Positions 16,718 to 24,749 of a stretch of 64,000 bases of DNA are shown one piece after another. The notes beneath the pieces were generated by a model. That model was given only the letters and a program-made list of their open reading frames with translations, searched no databases and was not told where the DNA came from. The stretch lies in NCBI RefSeq assembly GCF_002934065.1, contig NZ_CP018049.1, forward strand, positions 4,586,501 to 4,650,500, read 5' to 3'. The position numbers and the translations under genes were made by a program. The DNA is from Pseudomonas orientalis (GTDB lineage Bacteria; Pseudomonadota; Gammaproteobacteria; Pseudomonadales; Pseudomonadaceae). Each line of letters starts with the position of its first letter. Position 1 is the first letter of the stretch.

Positions 16718-17200
16718 TCAGACTTTCTGCCCAACCGGCAACCAGATCTCCACCGTCCCGGTGCCCTTCCTTGCATCAAAATCCGCACTGTAGCGCTCGA
16801 AATCCGCGCCCATCACCTTGTAGCCCGAGTGCGGCAGCCACTCGAACATGATGCGCTCGTAGGTTTGCTCAAGCGCCTGCACCGGCCCGTGATGAGGGAA
16901 CACGGCATAGTTCAGGGGCGGAATTTCAATGAACTGGAAATTGCTCGGTACATCGCTTTTGCTGGGGACTTCCACACCGGCCATGTAGTCGAATTCGCCC
17001 TGCCTGGGATTATGGCAAACACCATAGGTCACACCGCCGATGCGCTTCTTGATGTCCTTGATACAGCTGTTGAACAATTCCCATAGCTGCGGAATATCAC
17101 CCACGGTGGCTTTCGAATAACGCCCCTGGACGCCGGCGATTACCAGGGCCTTGCCAGCTTCCATGCGTGGTTCCAACGGTTGTCTTGTCTGCTGATCCAT
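16718..17200 (-). CDS. GyrI-like/AraC effector-binding-domain protein
   Basis: A 160-residue single-domain protein of the GyrI-like small-molecule-binding fold, without an attached DNA-binding domain. Seen are the strand pattern LVIAGVQGRYS, the YGVCHNP stretch, an MAGVEV strand and NYAVFPHHGPVQALEQTYERIMFEWLPHSGY, a closing block common in these domains. The ATG at 17200 has GGAG nine bases upstream; the longer frame to 17230 has none. Such proteins bind or sequester hydrophobic drugs. It is transcribed towards the end of hipA. Confidence 0.75.
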   Translation of the reverse strand: MDQQTRQPLEPRMEAGKALVIAGVQGRYSKATVGDIPQLWELFNSCIKDIKKRIGGVTYGVCHNPRQGEFDYMAGVEVPSKSDVPSNFQFIEIPPLNYAVFPHHGPVQALEQTYERIMFEWLPHSGYKVMGADFERYSADFDARKGTGTVEIWLPVGQKV

Positions 17201-17395
17201 ACGAACAGTCTCCTTCTTATGAGGGAACAAACCCGCATCGAGTATAGGGGCATATCCGCGCCGTACTCCATGTAGAAATTTTTCCTACGCATCTGGACAA
17301 CTTGCCATCATCGACCGTATTGTCTGCCCCGCAGGCCACCGCAGTGGCCGACGTCGCTCGGACGGTTCCGGGCGCTTACGTACCTCGAGGCAACA

Positions 17396-18613
17396 ATGGC
17401 AGACCAAGGTTCGCCGCGCCGCTTTGCGCGCATAGATCGACTCCCCCCCTACGTGTTCAATATCACTGCCGAGCTGAAGATGGCTGCGCGTCGGCGCGGC
17501 GAAGACATCATCGACTTGAGCATGGGTAACCCCGACGGCGCCACACCACCGCACATCGTCGAGAAGATGGTCACCGTCGCCCAGCGCGAAGACACCCACG
17601 GCTACTCCACCTCCAAAGGCATTCCGCGCCTGCGCCGGGCAATTTCGCGCTGGTACAAGGACCGTTATGAAGTGGATATCGACCCTGAAACCGAGGCCAT
17701 CGTCACCATCGGTTCCAAGGAAGGCCTGGCGCACTTGATGCTGGCCACCCTCGACCAGGGCGACACCGTACTGGTGCCGAACCCGAGCTACCCGATTCAC
17801 ATCTACGGTGCCGTGATTGCCGGCGCACAGGTGCGCTCGGTGCCGCTGGTGCCCGGCGTGGATTTCTTCGCAGAGCTGGAGCAGGCGATTCGCGGTTCGA
17901 TCCCCAAGCCGAAGATGATGATCCTGGGCTTTCCGTCAAATCCCACTGCGCAGTGCGTGGAGCTGGATTTCTTCGAACGGGTGATCGCCCTGGCCAAGCA
18001 GTACGACGTGCTGGTGGTGCATGACCTGGCCTACGCCGATATCGTCTACGACGGCTGGAAAGCCCCGTCGATCATGCAGGTGCCGGGCGCCAAGGACATT
18101 GCGGTAGAGTTTTTCACCCTGTCCAAGAGCTACAACATGGCGGGCTGGCGCATCGGCTTCATGGTGGGCAACCCGGAACTGGTCAACGCCCTTGCGCGGA
18201 TCAAGAGTTACCACGACTACGGTACCTTCACCCCGTTGCAGGTGGCGGCAATTGCGGCGCTGGAAGGCGATCAGCAGTGTGTGAAAGACATCGCCGAGCA
18301 GTACCGCCAGCGCCGCAATGTGCTGGTCAAGGGCCTGCATGAGCTGGGTTGGATGGTGGAAAATCCCAAGGCGTCGATGTACGTCTGGGCGAAAATCCCC
18401 GAGCAGTATGCCGCCATGGGCTCGCTGGAGTTTGCCAAGAAGCTGCTGCTGGAAGCCAAGGTGTGTGTGTCGCCGGGGATCGGCTTTGGTGAGTATGGGG
18501 ATGATCACGTGCGCTTTGCGCTGATCGAGAACCAGGACCGGATTCGCCAGGCGGTGCGCGGGATTCGCGGGATGTTCAGGGCCGATGGGCTAGTACCGAA
18601 AACCAGCGTCTGA
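17396..18613 (+). CDS. alaC: Alanine-synthesising aminotransferase
   Basis: A 405-residue class I/II PLP-dependent aminotransferase. Visible are the substrate-binding start (DLSMGNPDGATPP), the cofactor pocket (NPSYPIHIYG), the conserved NPTAQ for the substrate, DLAYADIVYDG, and the Schiff-base lysine in TLSKSYNMAGWRIGF. The overall sequence matches the AlaC group, which makes alanine from pyruvate and glutamate. The gene stands alone, with a REPIN directly after the stop. The start at 17396 follows CGAGG. Confidence 0.85.
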   Translation: MADQGSPRRFARIDRLPPYVFNITAELKMAARRRGEDIIDLSMGNPDGATPPHIVEKMVTVAQREDTHGYSTSKGIPRLRRAISRWYKDRYEVDIDPETEAIVTIGSKEGLAHLMLATLDQGDTVLVPNPSYPIHIYGAVIAGAQVRSVPLVPGVDFFAELEQAIRGSIPKPKMMILGFPSNPTAQCVELDFFERVIALAKQYDVLVVHDLAYADIVYDGWKAPSIMQVPGAKDIAVEFFTLSKSYNMAGWRIGFMVGNPELVNALARIKSYHDYGTFTPLQVAAIAALEGDQQCVKDIAEQYRQRRNVLVKGLHELGWMVENPKASMYVWAKIPEQYAAMGSLEFAKKLLLEAKVCVSPGIGFGEYGDDHVRFALIENQDRIRQAVRGIRGMFRADGLVPKTSV

Positions 18614-18623
18614 CTCGGTCAAA

Positions 18624-18715
18624 ATGTGGGAGGGGGCTTGCCCCCGATAGCGGTGTATCAGTCACCAAATACAGTGACTGACACTCTGCTATCGGGGGCA
18701 AGCCCCCTCCCACAT
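18624..18715. repeat. REPIN, family B (GTGGGAGGGGGCTTGCCCCC type)
   Basis: Two inverted units (GTGGGAGGGGGCTTGCCCCC and complement) with conserved inner sequence (GATAGCGGTGTATCAGTCA and its near-complement) form one long hairpin between the convergent alaC and gntT genes. Confidence 0.92.
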
Positions 18716-18734
18716 TTGTCTTGCGGTGTGTCTG

Positions 18735-20087
18735 TCAGACCACCAACGACAGCAACATGATAAAGATCAGCGCCACCACCGACAGAATGGTCTCCATCGC
18801 CGTCCAGGTCTTGAACGTCTCGGCCACGGTCATGTTGAAGTACTGCTTGACCAGCCAGAACCCCGCATCGTTGACGTGAGACAGGATCAACGACCCGGCG
18901 CCCGTCGCCAGCACCAGCAGCTCGCGGTTAACCCCTGGGATCATGCCGACCACCGGTACCACGATGCCCGCACCGGTAATGGTCGCCACGGTCGCGGAAC
19001 CGGTGGCGATCCGAATCACCGCCGCCACCAGCCACGCCAGCAGGATCGGGTTGATCTGGGCGTTCACCGCCATGTGGCCGATGACGTCACCCACGCCGCT
19101 GGTCACCAGCATCTGCTTGAAGCCGCCACCGGCACCGATGATCAGGATGATCGCGGCGGTCGGCGCAAGGCTGGCGTCGAGCAACTTGAGGATCTGCTTG
19201 GAGTGGATGCCCTGGCGATGGCCGAAGGTGTACAGCGACAGCAGCAACGCCAGCAGCAACGCGGTGATCGGGTGACCGATCATGTCCATCCAGTTGCGCA
19301 CCACGTTGCCTTCGGCAAAGGCGATGTCGGCAAAGGTTTTGAGCAGCATCAGGAACACCGGCAACAGCACGGTGACCAGGGTGATACCAAAGCTGGGCAG
19401 CGACTTGTTATCGGTCTCGCGGGCCAGTTGATCCACCAGCTCCTGGGACGGATTGCCCGGGATGTACTTGGCGATGAAGGTACCGAAGATCGGGCCGGCA
19501 ATGATGGCGGTCGGCAGTGCGACGATCAGGCCATACAGGATGGTCTTGCCGATGTCCGCGCCAAACACGCCGATGGCCAGCAGCGGGCCCGGGTGCGGGG
19601 GTACCAGGCCGTGCACCGCCGACAGGCCGGCCAGCAACGGGATGCCGATCTTGATCAGCGACACACCGGTACGCCGCGCAACGATGAACACCAGCGGGAT
19701 CAGCAGCACAAAGCCGATCTCGAAGAACAGCGGGATGCCCACCAGGAACGCGGCGAACATCATGGCCCACTGGACCTTTTCCTTGCCAAAGGCGCGGATC
19801 AGGGTCTGGGCGATCTGATCGGCACCGCCGGACTCGGCCATCATCTTGCCGAGCATGGTACCCAGCGCGAGGATGATGCCGACAAAGCCGAGCACCCCGC
19901 CGAAGCCGTCCTGGAACGCCTTGATGATCTTGTCCACGGGCATGCCCGAGGTCAGGCCGAGAAAGCCGGCCGCGATGATCAGTGCGATGAACGGGTGCAC
20001 CTTGAACTTGGTGATCAGAACGATCAACCCGATGATAGTGACGACTGCGTCCAGCAGCAGGTACGACTCGTGGGACATGCCAAACAT
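18735..20087 (-). CDS. gntT: Gluconate permease, GntP/GntT family
   Basis: A 450-residue inner-membrane symporter with about 12-14 hydrophobic segments. The family signature is seen in GFGGVLGFVGIILALGTMLGKMMAESGGADQIA and in GLSAVHGLVPPHPGP. It imports gluconate with protons. The start at 20087 has GGAGAG eight bases upstream, itself next to an AACAACAACAA tract suited to Crc/Hfq. gntK lies upstream in the same direction, and a GntR operator sits in the gap between them, so gntT has its own regulated promoter. Confidence 0.92.
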   Translation of the reverse strand: MFGMSHESYLLLDAVVTIIGLIVLITKFKVHPFIALIIAAGFLGLTSGMPVDKIIKAFQDGFGGVLGFVGIILALGTMLGKMMAESGGADQIAQTLIRAFGKEKVQWAMMFAAFLVGIPLFFEIGFVLLIPLVFIVARRTGVSLIKIGIPLLAGLSAVHGLVPPHPGPLLAIGVFGADIGKTILYGLIVALPTAIIAGPIFGTFIAKYIPGNPSQELVDQLARETDNKSLPSFGITLVTVLLPVFLMLLKTFADIAFAEGNVVRNWMDMIGHPITALLLALLLSLYTFGHRQGIHSKQILKLLDASLAPTAAIILIIGAGGGFKQMLVTSGVGDVIGHMAVNAQINPILLAWLVAAVIRIATGSATVATITGAGIVVPVVGMIPGVNRELLVLATGAGSLILSHVNDAGFWLVKQYFNMTVAETFKTWTAMETILSVVALIFIMLLSLVV

Positions 20088-20103
20088 GGGGGGTCTCTCC
20101 TGT

Positions 20104-20114
20104 TTGTTGTTGTT
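20104..20114 (-). promoter_or_regulatory. CA motif (Crc/Hfq site) in the gntT leader
   Basis: On the minus strand the gntT leader reads AACAACAACAA directly upstream of the Shine-Dalgarno. It contains the AAYAAYAA motif bound by Hfq with Crc in pseudomonads to block translation when better carbon sources are present. Confidence 0.55.
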
Positions 20115-20144
20115 ATTAAAGCGGGTGATGAACTTCCTGCCGGG

Positions 20145-20161
20145 GATAGCGCTATCTTTCC
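20145..20161. promoter_or_regulatory. GntR operator upstream of gntT
   Basis: GATAGCGCTATC (20145-20156) is a perfect 12-bp palindrome followed by TTTCC. It shares the core AGCGCTA-N-CTT with two other sites in this regulon and matches the published pseudomonad GntR site (AC-N-AAG-N-TAGCGCT, read on the other strand) apart from the last bases. Confidence 0.75.
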
Positions 20162-20170
20162 GGCAAAAAA

Positions 20171-20704
20171 TTAATGGATTGGTTCAAAGCCGTGCTCGCG
20201 CCACCAGGCATTGGTCTGCTCGGCCAATTCCTCGACGCTGTCTTCGCTGGCATTGAGGGCCAGGGTCAGCGGCTCGCCCTTGGGCGACTCGAGGGTGGCG
20301 AACTGGCTGTCGATCAGGCTGGCCGGCATGAAATGGCCGGGGCGATGGGACACGCGGTCAGCGGCCACTTCACGGGTCAGCTCCAGGAATACAAAGCCCA
20401 GGCCCGGCGCGGCTTCGCGCAGGTGGTCGCGGTATTTCTTCTTGAGGGCTGAACAGGTCAATACGGGGTGCTCGCCGGCCTTGAGCGAACGGCGCAGTTC
20501 ATCGCAGAGGATGTCGAGCCAGCCGGCGCGGTCGTCGTCGTTGAGGGGGTGGCCGGCGCTCATCTTTTCGATGTTCGCGGCCGGGTGAAAGCTGTCGCCT
20601 TCAATGGCGGTGGCGCCGTTCAGCCGGCACAGGGCCTCGCTGACGCTGGTTTTGCCACAGCCGGCAACACCCATGATGACCAGGGCAGTAACAGGTTGAC
20701 TCAT
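20171..20704 (-). CDS. gntK: Gluconokinase
   Basis: A 177-residue P-loop kinase that phosphorylates gluconate to 6-phosphogluconate, feeding the Entner-Doudoroff route. The Walker A motif GVAGCGKTS is near the N-terminus, followed by the family blocks EGDSFHPAANIEKMSAGHPLNDDDRAGWL, TCSALKKKYRDHLRE and HFMPASLIDSQFATLE. The ATG at 20704 (MSQPVTAL) has GAGGTG before it; the longer frame to 20710 relies on a GTG. A GntR operator lies 21-34 bp upstream. Confidence 0.92.
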   Translation of the reverse strand: MSQPVTALVIMGVAGCGKTSVSEALCRLNGATAIEGDSFHPAANIEKMSAGHPLNDDDRAGWLDILCDELRRSLKAGEHPVLTCSALKKKYRDHLREAAPGLGFVFLELTREVAADRVSHRPGHFMPASLIDSQFATLESPKGEPLTLALNASEDSVEELAEQTNAWWREHGFEPIH

Positions 20705-20724
20705 AAACACCTCAGGACGCAGAT

Positions 20725-20738
20725 AGCGCTACCTTTGC
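20725..20738. promoter_or_regulatory. GntR operator upstream of gntK
   Basis: AGCGCTACCTTTGC lies 21-34 bp before the gntK start. It shares AGCGCTA-N-CTT with the sites before gntT and gntR. Confidence 0.72.
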
Positions 20739-20876
20739 ACAGCGTAAGGCTAGTGCAAAAACAGGCTTTTCCCGCGCCGTCTTGTCTTTTTTTATGGAGT
20801 GACGCGTGCATCCGCTCCAATCATTTGAACGGGATCAGGCAACCCAACGTTCAAGCATTTGCAGCCGTTTGGAGAC

Positions 20877-20890
20877 AGCGCTACCTTAGT
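20877..20890. promoter_or_regulatory. GntR autoregulatory operator
   Basis: AGCGCTACCTTAGT matches the full pseudomonad GntR consensus on the complementary strand (AC-N-AAG-N-TAGCGCT) and lies 30-43 bp before the gntR start, as expected for autoregulation. Confidence 0.75.
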
Positions 20891-20919
20891 GCCTCGATTT
20901 TTGTTTGGCAAGCCGCCTG

Positions 20920-21948
20920 ATGACCTCCAAGAACGATAAAAATACCCGCACCACCGGTCGCCCCACCTTGAATGAAGTTGCCCGTCTGGCCGGCGTCAGC
21001 CCGATCACCGCCTCCCGCGCCCTGCGTGGCATCAGCACGGTCGCCACCGAGCTGGTGGAGAAAGTGCAGCAGGCCGCCGCCGAACTGAGCTACGTGGTCA
21101 ACCCCGCCGCCCGCGCCCTGGCGTCGGCCCAGAGCCATTCGGTGGTGGTACTGGTGCCGTCGTTGTCCAACCTGCTGTTTATCGAAACCCTCGAAGCCAT
21201 TCACCAAGTACTGCGGCCCAAGGGCTTTGAAGTGCTGATCGGCAACTCCCACTACTGCCGCGACGAAGAAGAAAACCTGCTGCGCAACTACATGGCCTAC
21301 CAGCCACGGGGCTTGCTGCTGACCGGGTTCGACCGCACCGAAAGCGCGCGGCGGATGGTCGAGACCAGTAACGTGCCCTGCGTGTACATGATGGACCTGG
21401 ACCCCAACGCCGGGGTGAACTGCGTGGGCTTTTCCCAACTGGCCGCCGGTGAAACGGCAGCGGCGCATTTGCTCGCGCGCGGCCGCAAGCGCCTGGCCTA
21501 TATCGGCGCGCAGTTGGACCAGCGCACCTTGTTGCGCGGCGAAGGCTTTCGGCGCGCTTTGCAGCAGGCCGGCCTATACGACCCGGCGCTGGAATTGCTG
21601 ACGCCCCGCCCTTCTTCGGTGGGCCTGGGTGGCGAGTTGTTTTTGCAACTACTGGCCACTCATCCGGATGTGGACGCGATTTTCTTCGGCAACGACGACC
21701 TGGCCCAGGGCGCCTTGCTCGAAGCCCTGCGCCACGGCATCAAAGTGCCGGAGCGTGTCGCCGTGCTGGGTTTCAACGACCTGCCCGCCTCCTCGTTCAT
21801 GGTGCCGCGCCTGAGCAGCATCAGCACGCCACGCGAAGCCATTGGCCGGCGTGCAGCGGAGCATTTGCTGACGATCATGGCGGGTAACCGGATCGCCAAG
21901 CCGGTGGTGGATATGGGGTTTGAGTTGCAGGTGCGCGAGAGTACGTAG
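20920..21948 (+). CDS. gntR: LacI-family gluconate regulon repressor
   Basis: A 342-residue repressor. The LacI-type HTH with hinge helix is clear (PTLNEVARLAGVSPITASRALRG ... NPAARALASAQS), followed by a periplasmic-binding-like domain (VVLVPSLSNLLFIETLEAIHQVL; FFGNDDLAQGALLEAL; VLGFNDLPASS). In pseudomonads GntR represses gntT, gntK and itself until gluconate or 6-phosphogluconate binds. The ATG at 20920 (MTSKNDKN) is favoured over 20905. It is divergent from gntK, with an operator facing each gene. Confidence 0.92.
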   Translation: MTSKNDKNTRTTGRPTLNEVARLAGVSPITASRALRGISTVATELVEKVQQAAAELSYVVNPAARALASAQSHSVVVLVPSLSNLLFIETLEAIHQVLRPKGFEVLIGNSHYCRDEEENLLRNYMAYQPRGLLLTGFDRTESARRMVETSNVPCVYMMDLDPNAGVNCVGFSQLAAGETAAAHLLARGRKRLAYIGAQLDQRTLLRGEGFRRALQQAGLYDPALELLTPRPSSVGLGGELFLQLLATHPDVDAIFFGNDDLAQGALLEALRHGIKVPERVAVLGFNDLPASSFMVPRLSSISTPREAIGRRAAEHLLTIMAGNRIAKPVVDMGFELQVREST

Positions 21949-22058
21949 GACGTCTGTAGGAAGCGGCTGACATTAGGCCAAGCGCCTTGCTCCGTTACCT
22001 ACGCTTACGTCAGAATCCGCCGGCTTGTGCGCCTGGGTGGCGGTCTCTAAGGTTGGCC

Positions 22059-22237
22059 GGTCGCTGAATTTCTCGGTGATCGGGTTTAGTAGCCCGAACG
22101 TCTCCACACAAGATGCATGAGCCTGCCGATGCTTGACGGTGGCTGTGCGTAGGGCGCCTTCGGGTGCGCCGGGTTTGTGTGGGATACCGGTCTACTAACC
22201 TGCGTGCAGCTGCCACCCTCGTTTAGTAGCGATGAGG
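22059..22237 (+). ncRNA. Structured leader with two TTTAGTAG loops and an intervening complementary strand
   Basis: No gene is seen between gntR and 22265, but the stretch is rich in hairpins. Stem A pairs 22059-22067 with 22073-22081 (9 bp, three G.T wobbles). Hairpin B (22081-22096) shows loop TTTAGTAG closed by CGGG/CCCG. Stem C pairs 22145-22153 with 22199-22207 (9 bp with three wobbles), outside which GGTGGC/GCCACC can also pair, and it encloses a GCGC hairpin. Hairpin D (22217-22237) shows TTTAGTAG again. CTACTAA at 22192-22198 is complementary to seven bases of both loops. The wobbles favour folding of plus-strand RNA. Whether it is cis-acting or a separate RNA is unknown. Confidence 0.45.
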
Positions 22238-22264
22238 TATCAGCCCAGATCAGGTACTTCAATA

Positions 22265-22495
22265 ATGCAAAGCATCCCCATGCATACGCTCTTCACTGTC
22301 ATCCCCAACACCCCCACCGAAACCCTGCTGATCAACAGCTACGAAACCATATGCTCCGTCAGTACCTTGCTGCTCGACCTGTCCGATGACCTCACTGGCA
22401 AGCACCGCGATATAGCACTCGCCATTCATCAATTGAGTGAACTGAGCGTCTTGATGGTAGGTAAGGCAATGGACCAACACGCACCGCTGGCTTAA
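22265..22495 (+). CDS. Small DUF6124-like protein
   Basis: A 76-residue protein (MQSIPMHTLFTVIPNTPTET...). The pattern FTVIPNTPTETLLINSYETICSVSTLLLDLSDDLTGKHRDIALAIHQLSELSVLMVGKAMD resembles the C-terminal helical part of DUF6124, a small Pseudomonas family; the longer N-terminal region usual in that family is missing. Function is unknown. The ATG at 22265 is preceded by AGGTAC at loose spacing; an in-frame ATG at 22280 is possible. It follows the structured leader directly, which may control it. Confidence 0.55.
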   Translation: MQSIPMHTLFTVIPNTPTETLLINSYETICSVSTLLLDLSDDLTGKHRDIALAIHQLSELSVLMVGKAMDQHAPLA

Positions 22496-22647
22496 TCATG
22501 AGCGAAAAGTGCTCTCTCTACACACTGTCGAAAGTGCAGCCCCCCATACCTGTCAACTTTGACAGTAGGCGAGTGCATGGCAATGTCCTATAAGTGAGTT
22601 GTTGGCTGCATTGTCTTCCACCAATCCCTACTAAAAAGGACCTCGTC

Positions 22648-23088
22648 ATGCACACATCAAAAAAAGGGCAAAAAACTATATTTGCCAAAGGCGTAGTAGG
22701 TTGCAACGTATCATTCGCGGCGACTCCATTCACTTCAGATAGCGTGAATTTTTACGACGCAAGCGCGACCGACTATAGCATCGTGGCATATGATGGAAAG
22801 GCAAATCCCCGCATGGTGTATATCAGGATGAATAAAAAAATTACCCCAGGCACTTATGACTTTAAAATCAACCCGGAAAACCCGGAAGTGTTTGCTTATT
22901 ACTACCACGCACATGAAAACTTTGGATGGTATTACCATGCCGAGGAAGGGAAGTTTGTGTTGAAGAGCGTTGATTTTGAAAAGCTTGAGATAGACGCAAC
23001 GTTTGCATTCACATCAACAAATACACCCGACGAACAACCCATGGCGGTGCAGAACGGCGTCCTTACAATCACCGGACCGAGTGCCTGA
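22648..23088 (+). CDS. AT-rich hypothetical protein, 146 residues
   Basis: The frame opens at an ATG with AAAAGGA upstream, so it is probably expressed. Base and codon use are clearly more AT-rich than in neighbouring genes, a sign of transfer. The sequence looks like an all-beta fold: VYIRMNKKITPGTYDFKINP, then an aromatic, histidine-rich stretch (FAYYYHAHENFGWYYHAEE), FVLKSVDFEKLEIDATFAFTS and a final GVLTITGPS. There is no signal peptide. I do not recognise the family. It follows the DUF6124-like gene and ends before a 263-bp gap in which I see no gene. Confidence 0.6.
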   Translation: MHTSKKGQKTIFAKGVVGCNVSFAATPFTSDSVNFYDASATDYSIVAYDGKANPRMVYIRMNKKITPGTYDFKINPENPEVFAYYYHAHENFGWYYHAEEGKFVLKSVDFEKLEIDATFAFTSTNTPDEQPMAVQNGVLTITGPSA

Positions 23089-23351
23089 CATGATGCTGTT
23101 TAAGTCCTTCTGTTTCATTCGGCAAGGGCGGGCAGTTAGGAGCACTGCTATTGATGACCACACGACTGCACGATATCTGAATTATAAATGCAGCAAATAG
23201 CCCAATCACCCGCTGAGCCTCTTCCCATATCAAGGCGACATTTTCCGTGAACGGACAATTGCTCGCCTTTTCTTGCTGACGGCACCACCTCGCTATCGTC
23301 ACCAAACGTCTGTTAAATTGCCTCTGCCATTCACAAGCGCAGGGAAGCACC

Positions 23352-23984
23352 ATGGGACATTCACTGAAAATATTGGGTCGTGCATCCTCCATCAACGTGC
23401 GCAAAGTACTCTGGACCTGCCAGGAACTAGGCATCGACTATGTGCGCGAGGACTGGGGCATCGGTTTCAAGCCTACCCAGTCCACCGAGTTCCTCGCCCT
23501 GAACCCCAACGCCCAGGTTCCGGTGCTGATCGACGACCACGGCGTGCTGTGGGAGTCCAATACCATCTGCCGCTACCTCGTCGGCCTGTATCAACGCACG
23601 GACCTGCTGCCCTTCGAGCCCGCGCCAAGGGCCCGCATCGAGCAATGGATCGACTGGCAAGCCACCGAACTCAACCGTGCCTGGGGCGACGCGTTCACCG
23701 CGCTGGTGCGTAACAATCCCGATGGGCTGGACGCGACGCAGATTGCCGCCGCCGTGCAGGTGTGGAACGACAAGATGGGCATTCTCGAACAGCAGTTGGC
23801 CAGGACCGGTGCGTATGTGGCCGGCGATGAGTTCACCCTTGCCGATATCCTGATCGGTCTCTCGGTACACCGCTGGCAGGTGACGCCGATGGAGCGTCCG
23901 CCCTACCCGGCCGTTGCCGCCTACTACCAGCGGCTCAGCCAGCACGCCGGTTTCAGGACCTTCGCTCTCGACGGCCACAACTGA
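23352..23984 (+). CDS. Glutathione S-transferase family protein
   Basis: A 210-residue GST. The N-terminal thioredoxin-like domain has the start SLKILGRASSINVRKVLWTCQELG and the glutathione-binding VPVLIDDHGVLWESNTICRYL (cis-Pro and Glu-Ser pair). The all-helical C-terminal domain carries FTLADILIGLSVHRW, with the N-capping Asp. It would conjugate or reduce small electrophiles. It sits 16 bp before an epimerase gene and an MFS gene in the same direction, so a three-gene operon is likely. Confidence 0.88.
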   Translation: MGHSLKILGRASSINVRKVLWTCQELGIDYVREDWGIGFKPTQSTEFLALNPNAQVPVLIDDHGVLWESNTICRYLVGLYQRTDLLPFEPAPRARIEQWIDWQATELNRAWGDAFTALVRNNPDGLDATQIAAAVQVWNDKMGILEQQLARTGAYVAGDEFTLADILIGLSVHRWQVTPMERPPYPAVAAYYQRLSQHAGFRTFALDGHN

Positions 23985-24000
23985 ACACAGGGACAACCTC

Positions 24001-24738
24001 GTGAACGGACTCAACGTACTGCTTACCGGCGCCTGCGGCAGAATCGGCAAGACATTTTTCCAGGCCTCGAAAGATCGCTACCGTTTCAGCCTCACTGACC
24101 GCATCACGCCGGACTTCGACTGGGGCGATCACCGCTTCGTACACGCCGATCTCAGTGATAAATCCGGCCTCGCCACCCTGCTCGAAGGCATCGATGTAAT
24201 CGTGCACCTGTCGGGCATTCCCAACGCCGACGCCACGTTCGACGACCTGTTGCCCAACAATATCCTCGCTACGACCTACCTGTTCGAAGCCGCCGTGAAC
24301 GCCGGCGTGCAGCGCCTGGTATTTGCCAGCAGCGCGCAAACCATCGAAGGCTACCCGGTGGATCGCCAGATCACGCCTGGCATGCCGGTGATGCCCGCCA
24401 ACCTGTATGGCGTGACCAAATGCTACGGCGAGGCGCTGTGTGGCTACTACGCAGCCAAGACATCGCTGTCGACCATCGCCCTGCGCATTGGCGCCTTTGA
24501 ATTCCCCGAAACCCACGGCCTGAACAACGCCCGCGACCTCAGCGCCTGGCTCAGCCCCCGCGATGCCGTGCAATTGTTGCAGCGTTCGGTAGAGGCCGAG
24601 GGCGTGAAACACTTGGTCGCCCATGGCATTTCCAATAACCGTTTCAAGCGCCTGGACCTGAGCGAAACCACGCGGGTGCTGGGCTACCGTCCTGTGGATG
24701 ATGCGTTTCAAGCCTTTGAAATCCCCATTACCTATTGA
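24001..24738 (+). CDS. NAD(P)-dependent extended SDR, uronate-dehydrogenase-like
   Basis: A 245-residue Rossmann protein starting from a GTG at 24001. The cofactor motif TGACGRIGKTF is near the N-terminus, HADLSDKSGLATLLEGIDVIVHLSG gives the acidic and NAD contacts, and the catalytic Tyr-Lys is in YGVTKCYGE. Length and blocks such as LRIGAFEFPET and WLSPRDAVQLLQRSVEAEGV resemble Pseudomonas uronate dehydrogenase, but residues fixing the substrate cannot be assessed. It lies between a GST and an MFS sugar-porter-like gene, which suits uptake and oxidation of a carbohydrate. Confidence 0.72.
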   Translation: MNGLNVLLTGACGRIGKTFFQASKDRYRFSLTDRITPDFDWGDHRFVHADLSDKSGLATLLEGIDVIVHLSGIPNADATFDDLLPNNILATTYLFEAAVNAGVQRLVFASSAQTIEGYPVDRQITPGMPVMPANLYGVTKCYGEALCGYYAAKTSLSTIALRIGAFEFPETHGLNNARDLSAWLSPRDAVQLLQRSVEAEGVKHLVAHGISNNRFKRLDLSETTRVLGYRPVDDAFQAFEIPITY

Positions 24739-24749
24739 GTTTTCCCGCC

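Noticed and set aside
18726..20174. 482-codon plus-strand open frame opposite gntT
   Set aside because: It is the antisense of a strongly supported permease, with low-complexity His/Gln/Arg-rich sequence typical of GC-rich shadow frames.
23069..23434. 121-codon minus-strand frame before the GST gene
   Set aside because: It overlaps the GST start and the upstream gene's end, shows no recognisable domain and no good ribosome-binding site.
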